A stretch of DNA of 27,914 nucleotides from Bacteroidota bacterium. GTDB taxonomy: Bacteria; Bacteroidota; Ignavibacteria; UBA10030; UBA8401. The translations under genes and the position numbers were made by a program. The stretch's first letter is position 1, and each line of letters opens with the position of its first letter. Positions 6,640 to 14,299 of the stretch are shown here, in pieces. Under the pieces are notes generated by a model. That model was not told the DNA's origin. It saw only the letters and a program-made list of their open reading frames with translations, and did not search any database. The stretch is from assembly GCA_030824295.1 (NCBI GenBank), contig JAVBYA010000492.1, positions 1 to 27,914 of the forward strand. The letters run 5' to 3'.

Positions 6640-9600
6640 ATGATTATCCCAATAAAAACGGACAAATTTACCCTAGTTCTGTGCCTTGGTCTGATCGGCA
6701 CCTTCTTTATACCTGTTTTTGGTATGGAAAAGGACACGCTGCGCGGCCATGAGTCCATGGTGATGGCCGATGAATGGTACAGACTGAACAGGTACGACAG
6801 TGCATCGGTCCGTTATAGGGAGGCTGCCGAGGCATGGACAGCGGAGCATCCGCGTCAGTTCGTTTCCGCAGTGATCGGGGCGGTCAATGCCATGGTGAGG
6901 CTGGGAGAATATTCCCCGGCTTATGATCTGCTGATCGCAGCCGAGCCCGCCGCAGTGAAGCTTCCCAGAGAATTGGCATCCATAACCGGAACGCATCTGA
7001 TGTTGACCGGGTACTGTCTGCAGAATCGGGAGGACCTCGAAACCGCCGAACGCTACGCTCAGCGTAGTATCGATGTCATGACCGGATCGGCCGGTGTGCC
7101 GCAGGAGCGCATCGCCTCAGCATACTTCACCATGGGAGGGATCCAGAAATCGAGAGGACGGTATTCTGAAGCCGTAGGTTCGTATACCGCGGCATTGGAG
7201 ATCCAACGCTCACTGCCTGATTCCTTTGCATTCGCTGTTGCCGGGACGATCATCATGTTGGGGTCCGTTCATGACGACATGAATTCCTTCGACCGTGCAC
7301 TCGAATATTTCCGTGAAGCGGTCGGTATCCACCGCCGGCTCGGCAAGGATGGCACGACACAGGCAGCAACGTGTTACCTGAATATGATGTCCACGTACAA
7401 CAATATGGCGGATTATCGGTCCGCAGTCGAGCCGGGACATCGGGTGCTGGATATCTATTATGCGCTTGGGCTGCAGTACCATGCGAACATGGCGAGCGCG
7501 TTGGGAAAACTGGCGGAGGTCTATGCGAATATCGGCGATGTTGAGAAAGCAGAGGAGTATTACCGCCGTTCGTTGGATATCTTCACCGTGCATCATCCGC
7601 ATAAACGTTCTGCTATCGGGAATATGAACCAGCGTCTTGGGGACCTTTACAACAAGATGGGGAATATCAGCAAAGCGGTCCAGCATTCGGAGATCGGCGT
7701 GAGGATGTACGAACAGGCACTGGGGCCTCTGCACCCTCAGACTGGATTCATGTACGACTTGATGGCGGGTGTGTACCACACTGCCGGCCGGCATCAGGAA
7801 GCCATTCAGATGTACCGCCGGTCGATCGCATCGCGAAGCACGGTAGTGAATGCCGGTTCCCGGTTCGATGTGGCGATGGCACATTCATCGATCGCTGCGG
7901 TCTACCTCTCCGCCCGCAAACTCGATTCCGCATTCATCCATTTGTCCATCGCCCGTACGTTCGATTCCGTTTCTGCCGGGACGCACATTCTGCAGCAGGG
8001 GATTCTCCTTCAGCGGTTCGGACAGTACTATGCGATGAAGGGACAACTTGACCGTTCCCTGGAGATGTACCATCGGTCCGCAGAGGTCCTGGCCGGCAGC
8101 GGACGTTCTGAGCAGCCGTCCAGCGTTCCCCGTACGGCAGGCACAGCATACCCGAGCGAAGTGTCCGCCGTACTTGCGGCCAAAGCCAAAGTGCTGGAAC
8201 GCCGGTTCGCTTCCAACGGTACCATCGGAGATCTGAAATCTTCATTGGACCACTATAACGCCGCTATGGATCTTTCGGACGAAGCGAGGAGAGAATATTC
8301 ATCGGATGGATCGAAGCTGCATACAGCGGCGGCATCGGTCGCTCTTTACCGGGATGCCTGCCGGACTGCTCTGGCGTTGTTCGCTCGGACAGGCGACGTA
8401 CAATACAAGCGGACAGCGTTCCTCATTTCCGACCGGAGCAAGGGGAACGTGCTGCTCGAACGGTTGTTCGAGAACGATGCCCGCCGGTTTGCCGGAGTGC
8501 CCGATTCCCTCCTTGCCTATGAACGACATATCCTTGCCGAACTTTCTCGATTGGAACGCCGCATCGCTCAACTGTCCGGATCGGACAGTGCTGCCGAACG
8601 GACCCTGGCGGCATCGGAACAATCACGGTATTTCAGGACGAAACTGGAACACCAGCATCTGGTGCAATTGCTGGAACAGCGGTTCCCCCGATATCATGCA
8701 CTGAAATATGCCGGCAAAGAATTGTCCGTAGAACGGATCCAGATGCAGCTATCTGACAGTACTGCGCTGGTGGAGTTCATGCTGGATGAGGATCGCGTTT
8801 ATGCGTTCACCGTCACCCGGAAGGATGTTCAAATCACAACACTGAAGAGAATACCGGGACTTCGGTCCATGGTGAAACGATACATTCAGGCTTTGAAGAC
8901 ATATGATGCGACATCATATGCTACATCGGGTTTCGATCTGTACCGCTCAGTGGTGCGCCCGCTGGAATCCTCTCTGGCCGGCTGCACAGAAATCAAGATC
9001 GTGCCGGACGGGTTTCTGCATTATCTTCCGTTCGAGACCCTTCCCGTGAAACGGTACGACCCGCGCACGGTCCCGTTCACTGCCATGCAGTATCTCATCC
9101 ACCGGTTCGGTATCACCTATGCATATTCCGGAGCGGTAGCCGCAAAGATGAACGATACGGATGGTGAGCAGCACCGCACGCCGGCAAGTTTCGTCGGTTT
9201 TGCTCCGGTGTTCCGTGATACGGTGAATAATGCTGATTTCCTTGCACAGAGGGATGCAGTGGTCAGAAGCGGTTTGTCGGACGCACGGTCCATCACGGTG
9301 GATGGGAGAACGTTCAATGAACTTCGCTATTCGGAGTATGAGATCGATGCCATCGGACGGAGTCTGCAGCAGCGGTCGGTCCGGACAGAGCAATATCTCT
9401 TTGAAGAGGCCACCGAGGAGAATTTCAAGAAAGCGGCCCCGAAGTTCGACATCGTTCATGTCGCCACGCATGGATTCATCAATGAACAGGATCCGAAATA
9501 TTCCGCGATCGTCTTCTCTCAACCGTCCGCGCCGGGCGGCGAAGACGGGATCCTCTTTGTGAACGAAGCATTCAATCTGGACCTCAAGGCCCGTCTGGTG

Positions 9601-9882
9601 GTATTGAGCAGCTGCGAAAGCGGAGTGGGGAAACTGGTGGACGGTGAAGGGATGATCGCGTTATCGCGCGGTCTGTTCTATGCCGGAGCAAGGAATATCA
9701 TGCTCTCTCTGTGGAAGGTCTCGGACCAGCAAACGTACGGTTTGATGGATTCTTTCTATAAGAATGTCGCCGAAGGTGATGGGTTTCCTGCTTCACTCCG
9801 ACAAGCGAAACTCTCCATGATCACGAAATCCGCGTCGGCCTTTCCTGCGAAATGGGGCGGATTCATTCTTGTTGGACAATGA
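6640..9882 (+). CDS. TPR-CHAT protein (caspase-like protease), probably exported
   Basis: About 1080 aa from ATG 6640. The frame opens earlier at TTG 6610, but that codon lies inside the promoter-like element. The N-terminus MIIPIKTDKFTLVLCLGLIG resembles a signal peptide. Residues 40-500 are tetratricopeptide-like helical repeats (for example AYFTMGGIQKSRGRYSEAVG and KAEEYYRRSLDIF), followed by a helical linker. A CHAT domain spans roughly 700-1080. The catalytic pair expected for the CHAT/caspase clan is present: H944 in HVATHGF and C992 in LSSCESGVG, followed by GLFYAGARNIMLSLWKV. CHAT proteins linked to TPRs are proteases in characterised cases such as Csx29 of type III-E CRISPR systems. 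The gene ends three bases from the convergent anti-sigma-like gene. Substrate unknown; the context suggests the anti-sigma protein or the 45-aa peptide. Confidence 0.9.
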   Translation: MIIPIKTDKFTLVLCLGLIGTFFIPVFGMEKDTLRGHESMVMADEWYRLNRYDSASVRYREAAEAWTAEHPRQFVSAVIGAVNAMVRLGEYSPAYDLLIAAEPAAVKLPRELASITGTHLMLTGYCLQNREDLETAERYAQRSIDVMTGSAGVPQERIASAYFTMGGIQKSRGRYSEAVGSYTAALEIQRSLPDSFAFAVAGTIIMLGSVHDDMNSFDRALEYFREAVGIHRRLGKDGTTQAATCYLNMMSTYNNMADYRSAVEPGHRVLDIYYALGLQYHANMASALGKLAEVYANIGDVEKAEEYYRRSLDIFTVHHPHKRSAIGNMNQRLGDLYNKMGNISKAVQHSEIGVRMYEQALGPLHPQTGFMYDLMAGVYHTAGRHQEAIQMYRRSIASRSTVVNAGSRFDVAMAHSSIAAVYLSARKLDSAFIHLSIARTFDSVSAGTHILQQGILLQRFGQYYAMKGQLDRSLEMYHRSAEVLAGSGRSEQPSSVPRTAGTAYPSEVSAVLAAKAKVLERRFASNGTIGDLKSSLDHYNAAMDLSDEARREYSSDGSKLHTAAASVALYRDACRTALALFARTGDVQYKRTAFLISDRSKGNVLLERLFENDARRFAGVPDSLLAYERHILAELSRLERRIAQLSGSDSAAERTLAASEQSRYFRTKLEHQHLVQLLEQRFPRYHALKYAGKELSVERIQMQLSDSTALVEFMLDEDRVYAFTVTRKDVQITTLKRIPGLRSMVKRYIQALKTYDATSYATSGFDLYRSVVRPLESSLAGCTEIKIVPDGFLHYLPFETLPVKRYDPRTVPFTAMQYLIHRFGITYAYSGAVAAKMNDTDGEQHRTPASFVGFAPVFRDTVNNADFLAQRDAVVRSGLSDARSITVDGRTFNELRYSEYEIDAIGRSLQQRSVRTEQYLFEEATEENFKKAAPKFDIVHVATHGFINEQDPKYSAIVFSQPSAPGGEDGILFVNEAFNLDLKARLVVLSSCESGVGKLVDGEGMIALSRGLFYAGARNIMLSLWKVSDQQTYGLMDSFYKNVAEGDGFPASLRQAKLSMITKSASAFPAKWGGFILVGQ

Positions 9883-9885
9883 ACC

Positions 9886-10617
9886 TCAGCGGATGGTGAA
9901 GGTGCCGATCGCTGCCAGTTCATCGTCCGATTCCAGCTTCCAGTAATATAACCCCGGCTCGAACCTCTTTGCTGTTGTATAGCGCCCCTTGTGCACGATA
10001 GCGGTCAGTATCGTCACCTCTTTATTCGTCAATATCTTCAGCTTCAATGTACCGGTCTGTTCCTTCCAGAGGAAAGTGATCGGCGGAGATACCCTCTCAC
10101 CGTTCTTTGGAGCGATGATCTCCAGGGTGGTGGAGCGGAACTCCGAACTGATCAGGTCGTCCAGATTGGGCGACGGTGTGAACCGGTCAGGAGTCGATGG
10201 GACCTCTGCCGGAGAAGGACCTTCAGCAATCTGGTGTGATGCATCCGGGACCCCGGCTGGCAGTTCGCTGACCGCAGGAGCCTGGGGCATCGGCCGATGT
10301 GTGATCAGATAGAATGTTCCCCCGCCGGAGACGGTCAGCAGAAAGAGTGCAGCAACGCTGTACCAGAACTGCGGGAAGCGATGGATGACGGGACGGGCAT
10401 CGAAAAAAGGATGGTGCTGTGGTTTGACGATCGGCGACATGGCGGTGATATCGGCCGTATCCAGCACCATCTGTGAGCACCGGTCGCATGATTCCAGATG
10501 GAGGGCAATGTCTTGGGGGAGCGCCTCGCTTCGATCCAGCATCAATGCTTCGGCGGCAAGAGCGATTCCGTTATCATCCAGATGGTTGTTCGGGGTGAAG
10601 AATTTCGGTGTGGACAT
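9886..10617 (-). CDS. zf-HC2 membrane-spanning anti-sigma-like protein with periplasmic domain
   Basis: A 243-aa protein. ATG 10617 follows AGGAA at 7 bases; an upstream in-frame TTG is less likely. A zinc-finger-like H40-x3-C44-x2-C47 (HLESCDRC) matches the zf-HC2 fold of ECF anti-sigma factors. One transmembrane helix lies at about 85-105 (FWYSVAALFLLTVSGGGTFYL). A Pro-rich linker (108-150) leads to a beta-rich C-terminal domain (165-243; IIAPKNGERVSPPITFLW ... GLYYWKLE) that resembles a fibronectin/Ig-like fold. This predicts a cytoplasmic sigma-binding end and a periplasmic sensor end. It is the last gene of the minus-strand operon, 19 bases after the sigma-like gene, which is the usual sigma/anti-sigma order. 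Anti-sigma function is inferred. Confidence 0.8.
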   Translation of the reverse strand: MSTPKFFTPNNHLDDNGIALAAEALMLDRSEALPQDIALHLESCDRCSQMVLDTADITAMSPIVKPQHHPFFDARPVIHRFPQFWYSVAALFLLTVSGGGTFYLITHRPMPQAPAVSELPAGVPDASHQIAEGPSPAEVPSTPDRFTPSPNLDDLISSEFRSTTLEIIAPKNGERVSPPITFLWKEQTGTLKLKILTNKEVTILTAIVHKGRYTTAKRFEPGLYYWKLESDDELAAIGTFTIR

Positions 10618-10636
10618 AGGTCGTTCCTGTTGGTGC

Positions 10637-11467
10637 CTAAGGAGTGACCTCCTCAAGCAATAGTTTAACGGTCTCTTTGGTATGGCTCCTCACCGGCGGG
10701 TCCCCGTTCATCATTGTAATGGTCCGGGTGAGATTGTCATGGGTCCAGCGCAGCAGTGAAGCGCCGGTCGTAGTATTCTTCTCCTGAAGATTCATCAGGG
10801 ACGCAATGGAGTTGAAATTGTCTGCCTCCAGTGTGTCATCGTATTCCGTGCCGAATCGTTCGAGGACTGGTCTCCATTGATCCTCGGGGAGACGGTCGAA
10901 CGCGCGTTGCACATCCTGTTCGGTCACGGGCAGCCGGAAGTAGACCTTGAAACAGAATATCATCTTAGACCGCTTGCCCGCGGAAAGGCGCATCGTATGC
11001 GAGAATCTGCGGTACTCATCCTGAAGCAGAACCGGTGCCATCGCTTCCGAATCGTGTCCGGTGCGCATCTCAGTGATCGGTTCGGTGACCGGATTCCTTC
11101 GGGTCCGCTCGAAGATGGTCAGACAGATGTTGCGGATCACGACATTCATGTACGTATTCAGCATGACGGACCCATTGAAATTCCGTTCGATACTGTCCAG
11201 GCGCTGGATCAATTCTTCGTTCACCGACTGTATGATATCGTCGAACTCTGAACCGGAGAACATGCCGCGCTGCGTGTGGTATTTCACCACGATAGCGATG
11301 GTACGCTGACACTCCAGGATGAACTGGTTCCTGTCGTGTCGCAGCATTTCGATGTCGAGCATATGAGAGGCGTGGCCCATCGGCGGTTGCAGGGAGTCTC
11401 GGTGGAGTGTCGTGAGTGATCGTTCGTCTGAAACGAATATACGAACTGACCTTGTGCCCTGCAACAT
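10637..11467 (-). CDS. Divergent sigma-70-like (ECF-type) factor
   Basis: About 276 aa from ATG 11467, which follows AAGGAGG by three bases; later in-frame ATGs (M30, M36) are possible. Residues 47-125 fit sigma region 2: helix FILECQRTIAIVVKYH, the FDDIIQSVNEELIQRL block that usually reads EDxxQEVF, and NTYMNVVIRNICLTIFERTR. A weak region 4-like helix-turn-helix may lie at 217-252 (IASLMNLQEKNT ... LLRWTHDNLTRTI). The insert between them is longer than in standard ECF factors. The gene lies 12 bases after the 101-aa gene and 19 before the anti-sigma-like gene, so all three are probably one operon. Together with element B upstream, this suggests autoregulation. Sigma function is inferred from region 2 similarity and the neighbour. 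Confidence 0.75.
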   Translation of the reverse strand: MLQGTRSVRIFVSDERSLTTLHRDSLQPPMGHASHMLDIEMLRHDRNQFILECQRTIAIVVKYHTQRGMFSGSEFDDIIQSVNEELIQRLDSIERNFNGSVMLNTYMNVVIRNICLTIFERTRRNPVTEPITEMRTGHDSEAMAPVLLQDEYRRFSHTMRLSAGKRSKMIFCFKVYFRLPVTEQDVQRAFDRLPEDQWRPVLERFGTEYDDTLEADNFNSIASLMNLQEKNTTTGASLLRWTHDNLTRTITMMNGDPPVRSHTKETVKLLLEEVTP

Positions 11468-11479
11468 GCCCCTCCTTCA

Positions 11480-11785
11480 TCATGATTCACGCAGCGGTTT
11501 GATCAAGGTCATGATCTCGCCGCCGGCGTTCTTCCAGTGCGTGGGACGAAGATTTTCGATGTCGGACGTGCCCCCCTCGCCGGTCGGCGTGATATATTCT
11601 ATCACCCAGCCGTACTCGGACTGCTCGCCGAAGTGGTGTTTCGCGATGATCGTGCCGAACCTGTCCCTTTTGAAGAAATAGAACCCGAACTCATTGTCCG
11701 CCTTATCCCAAATAGCGTTGATGAATGCCGGGTCCGGTAATGTGGGATCCGGTAAAGATGCGGAGCTGCGGTTTTGTTTAGGCAT
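11480..11785 (-). CDS. Unknown 101-aa protein, first gene of the sigma operon
   Basis: I do not recognise this protein. ATG 11785 is chosen because GGGGG lies about 6 bases upstream; an in-frame ATG at 11815 would add ten residues (MLNLNTIGGL). No signal peptide or membrane helix is present. The sequence starts with a polar, Pro-rich stretch and continues as an alternating hydrophobic domain (FGFYFFKRDRFGTIIAKHHF, then YGWVIEYITPTGEGG), so it is probably a compact alpha/beta or beta fold. It overlaps no other gene, and its stop is only 12 bases before the sigma-like start, with the sigma ribosome binding site in between. A role as accessory regulator or sensor for the sigma/anti-sigma pair is possible but not shown. 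Confidence 0.7.
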   Translation of the reverse strand: MPKQNRSSASLPDPTLPDPAFINAIWDKADNEFGFYFFKRDRFGTIIAKHHFGEQSEYGWVIEYITPTGEGGTSDIENLRPTHWKNAGGEIMTLIKPLRES

Positions 11786-11863
11786 GAGACCCCCGATAGT
11801 GTTTAGATTGAGCATGGATGGACGGTAACCATTGTGTCCTTGCGGTCCATCCGCATATGTACT

Positions 11864-11893
11864 TATACCGGCAGAATCCCGAAATTGGAGCCG
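11864..11893 (-). promoter_or_regulatory. Promoter-like element B upstream of the sigma operon
   Basis: On the minus strand: CGGCTCCAATTT, 12 bases, GGTATAAGTA, with an A/T-rich tract just upstream. Same spacing and orientation as element A (6589-6618). The TATA box is about 79 bases before the 101-aa start codon. No third copy was found in the window. Confidence 0.5.
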
Positions 11894-11957
11894 GTCGGAG
11901 AAAAATATTTTTCTTTTCGTTATTCGGGCTGGCTGGTTCACCTGCTGGCTGTCCCTT

Positions 11958-11963
11958 TATAAT
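11958..11963 (+). promoter_or_regulatory. Putative -10 (TATAAT) for the nucleotidyltransferase gene
   Basis: A consensus TATAAT lies 58 bases before the ATG at 12022. The hexamer 17 bases upstream (GGTTCA) is a poor -35. Confidence 0.35.
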
Positions 11964-12021
11964 CTGTTCATTGCTTATCAGGCCGATTTTAGGTAACTTT
12001 AAACCCATTTTTCGAGAAAAT

Positions 12022-12996
12022 ATGCGTGCGATCATACCAGTGGCAGGGGTCGGTAGCCGGCTCCGTCCACATACCTATACAGTTCCCAAAGTGCTGTTGA
12101 ACGTGGCCGGGAAACCGATCATCGGTCACATCATGGACAAGATCATAGCCGAAGGGTTCGATTCGGCTACGATCATTGTTGGATATTTGGGCGACCTGAT
12201 CAAGGAATACATCACCGCTCACTACTCCATCAAAGTTGATTTTGTCGAACAGGAGGAGCGGCTGGGATTAGGTCATGCGATCTTTCTATCCCGTCACACG
12301 ATCTCCAAGGACCCGATACTCATCATCCTGGGGGATACAGTGTTCGATGTGAATCTCGGCTCTATGATCAAGAGCGAATATTCGACCATCGGCGTCAAAG
12401 AAGTCCCGGACCCCCGCCGCTTCGGCGTTGCAGAGGTCAAGGATGGTTTCATAACGAAACTGGTCGAGAAACCGGAGAACCCCACCAGCAACCTCGCCAT
12501 TGTCGGGCTCTACTACATCAAACATCCCGATGTGCTGATCGATTGTCTGAAAGAGAATATCAAGCGCGATGTGCGGACGAAGAATGAATATCAGTTGACC
12601 GATGGTCTGCAGGCGATGATCGAACGCGGTGAGAAACTCACAACCTTCAGTATCGAAGGATGGTATGACTGCGGTAAACCGGAAACATTGCTCGATACGA
12701 ACCGGCATCTGCTGAACGAAACGCAGACGCACGGAGTGCATGACGGCGTAGTGGTCATTCCGCCCGTGTTCATTGCACCGACGGCCAAGGTCGAACGTTC
12801 CGTCATCGGCCCGTTCGCAACGATCGCGGACGGTGCAACAGTGATCGATTCGATCGTCCGCAATTCCATCGTCAGCGAAGAAGCAACGGTGGAGCGCGCA
12901 TTGCTGGACGATTCCATCATCGGCACCAATGCTCGCATCACCGGAGGATTCAAACGGATCAATATCGGCGATTCATCTGAACTCGAATATTATTAG
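12022..12996 (+). CDS. NDP-sugar nucleotidyltransferase (glucose-1-phosphate thymidylyl/uridylyltransferase type)
   Basis: A 324-aa cytosolic enzyme. The N-terminal Rossmann-like domain carries the family signature IPVAGVGSRLRPHT followed by PKVLLNVAGKPII (nucleotide-binding loop and conserved Lys). LGDTVFD supplies the metal-binding Asp, and ITKLVEKPENPTSN and GWYDCGKPETLL are further conserved blocks. The last 80 or so residues show hexapeptide-like repeats (SVIGPFATIADGATVIDSIV), predicting a left-handed beta-helix. It probably joins a sugar-1-phosphate to dTTP or UTP for surface polysaccharide synthesis; the exact nucleotide and sugar cannot be told. The start is the first ATG in an A-rich context (GAGAAAAT) with a weak ribosome binding site. 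It is divergent from the sigma operon and looks like the resumption of the housekeeping backbone. Confidence 0.88.
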   Translation: MRAIIPVAGVGSRLRPHTYTVPKVLLNVAGKPIIGHIMDKIIAEGFDSATIIVGYLGDLIKEYITAHYSIKVDFVEQEERLGLGHAIFLSRHTISKDPILIILGDTVFDVNLGSMIKSEYSTIGVKEVPDPRRFGVAEVKDGFITKLVEKPENPTSNLAIVGLYYIKHPDVLIDCLKENIKRDVRTKNEYQLTDGLQAMIERGEKLTTFSIEGWYDCGKPETLLDTNRHLLNETQTHGVHDGVVVIPPVFIAPTAKVERSVIGPFATIADGATVIDSIVRNSIVSEEATVERALLDDSIIGTNARITGGFKRINIGDSSELEYY

Positions 12997-13004
12997 CAGC
13001 TGGT

Positions 13005-13024
13005 CTGCCCGCGCAGTGCGGCAG
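13005..13024 (+). other. Hairpin between nucleotidyltransferase gene and metK
   Basis: CTGCC-c-GC pairs with GCGGCAG across a 5-base loop (7 pairs, one bulge). No T-tract follows, so termination here is uncertain. Confidence 0.3.
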
Positions 13025-13082
13025 GGAACGGCCAGGAAGTGTTGTAGTATATTCATTCATTATTGAGAGGAGTCACAAATTC

Positions 13083-14219
13083 ATGCGTTACCTTTTCACA
13101 TCAGAATCGGTGTCCGAAGGACATCCCGATAAAGTCGCCGATCAGATCTCGGATGCCATCCTGGATGCACTGCTTGCTCAGGACAAATATTCACGCGTCG
13201 CCTGCGAGACCCTCGTGACCACCGGTCAGGTCGTGGTCGCCGGAGAAGTGACGACGAACGCCTACATCGATATCCACGATGTGGTCCGCAGCACCATCAA
13301 AGAGATCGGTTACACGAAAGCGGAATACAAGTTCGACGCCGAATCATGCGGTATCCTGAATGCCATCCATTCGCAATCCGCTGATATCGCTATGGGTGTC
13401 AATACCGGCGGCGCCGGTGATCAGGGGATGATGTTCGGATATGCGAACACGGAGACACCGGAACTGATGCCGGCAGCCATCATGTACTCTCATCAATTGG
13501 TGAAGAAACTTGCCGACATCCGCAAGAAGAACCCGAAACTGATGCCGTACCTCCGTCCGGATGCGAAGTCACAGGTGACCATCGAATACGAAGGACGCAA
13601 ACCCGTCCGCGTGGATGCTGTGGTCATCTCCACACAGCACGACCCGACCGTCTCTCAGAAGAAGATCAAAGATGATGTCATCAACAATGTCATCAAAAAG
13701 GTCATTCCGGCGCGCTTGCTGGACAAGAAGACCAAATACTATGTGAACCCGACCGGTAACTTCGTCATCGGTGGTCCGCACGGCGACAGCGGTCTTACCG
13801 GCCGTAAGATCATCGTGGATACCTACGGCGGACGGGCGCCGCACGGCGGTGGAGCATTCTCTGGTAAAGACCCGTCCAAAGTCGACCGCAGCGCAGCATA
13901 TGCAACCCGTCATCTGGCAAAGAATGTTGTTGCGGCAGGCCTTGCAGATGAGTGCCAGATCCAGGTCGCTTATGCTATCGGAGTCGCTGAACCTGTCTCC
14001 ATCTATGTGAACACCTTCGGAACCGGTGTGATGCCGGACGCGGAGATCTCCAAGATCCTTGTCAAGAATGTTGATATGACACCCCGCGGCATCATCAAGC
14101 GTCTCAACCTGCTCCGGCCGATCTATAAGAATTCAGCTGCATACGGTCATTTTGGCCGTAATGAGTTCTCGTGGGAACAATTGGACCTGGTTGCAACGTT
14201 GAAGAAAGCGGCAAAGTAA
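13083..14219 (+). CDS. metK: S-adenosylmethionine synthetase
   Basis: A 378-aa, full-length enzyme making S-adenosylmethionine from methionine and ATP. Signature segments are GHPDKVADQISD near the N-terminus (ATP/metal binding), GAGDQGMMFGYA, GPHGDSGLTGRKIIVDTYGG (P-loop-like) and HGGGAFSGKDPSKVDRSAAY. The ATG at 13083 follows GAGAGGAG (13065-13072) at a spacing of about 10, and a TATATT hexamer at 13048-13053 could be its -10. The next gene, ahcY, 80 bases downstream, removes the by-product S-adenosylhomocysteine, so the pair forms the activated methyl cycle and is probably co-transcribed. No known SAM riboswitch is recognisable upstream; the leader is too short. Confidence 0.98.
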   Translation: MRYLFTSESVSEGHPDKVADQISDAILDALLAQDKYSRVACETLVTTGQVVVAGEVTTNAYIDIHDVVRSTIKEIGYTKAEYKFDAESCGILNAIHSQSADIAMGVNTGGAGDQGMMFGYANTETPELMPAAIMYSHQLVKKLADIRKKNPKLMPYLRPDAKSQVTIEYEGRKPVRVDAVVISTQHDPTVSQKKIKDDVINNVIKKVIPARLLDKKTKYYVNPTGNFVIGGPHGDSGLTGRKIIVDTYGGRAPHGGGAFSGKDPSKVDRSAAYATRHLAKNVVAAGLADECQIQVAYAIGVAEPVSIYVNTFGTGVMPDAEISKILVKNVDMTPRGIIKRLNLLRPIYKNSAAYGHFGRNEFSWEQLDLVATLKKAAK

Positions 14220-14230
14220 ATAATGAAACA

Positions 14231-14275
14231 ACCGGCGGCGAAGTACTTCCCCCGGTACATAACCCCGTAAGGTTA
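14231..14275 (+). promoter_or_regulatory. Two small hairpins in the metK-ahcY gap
   Basis: ACCGG (14231-14235) can pair with CCGGT (14252-14256), and TAACC (14260-14264) with GGTTA (14271-14275), just before the AAAAGGAGC ribosome binding site of ahcY. It does not match the SAH riboswitch consensus as I remember it. Could be a leader control element or chance. Confidence 0.25.
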
Positions 14276-14299
14276 CTACAATACAAAAAAGGAGCAACA

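Noticed and set aside
6399..11785. A full type III-E CRISPR (Craspase) locus around the TPR-CHAT gene
   Set aside because: There is no repeat array, no Cas7-11/gRAMP and no Csx30-like protein; only the protease/sigma logic is similar.
12997..13082. SAM riboswitch upstream of metK
   Set aside because: The gap is too short and shows only a small bulged hairpin without the known SAM-aptamer elements.
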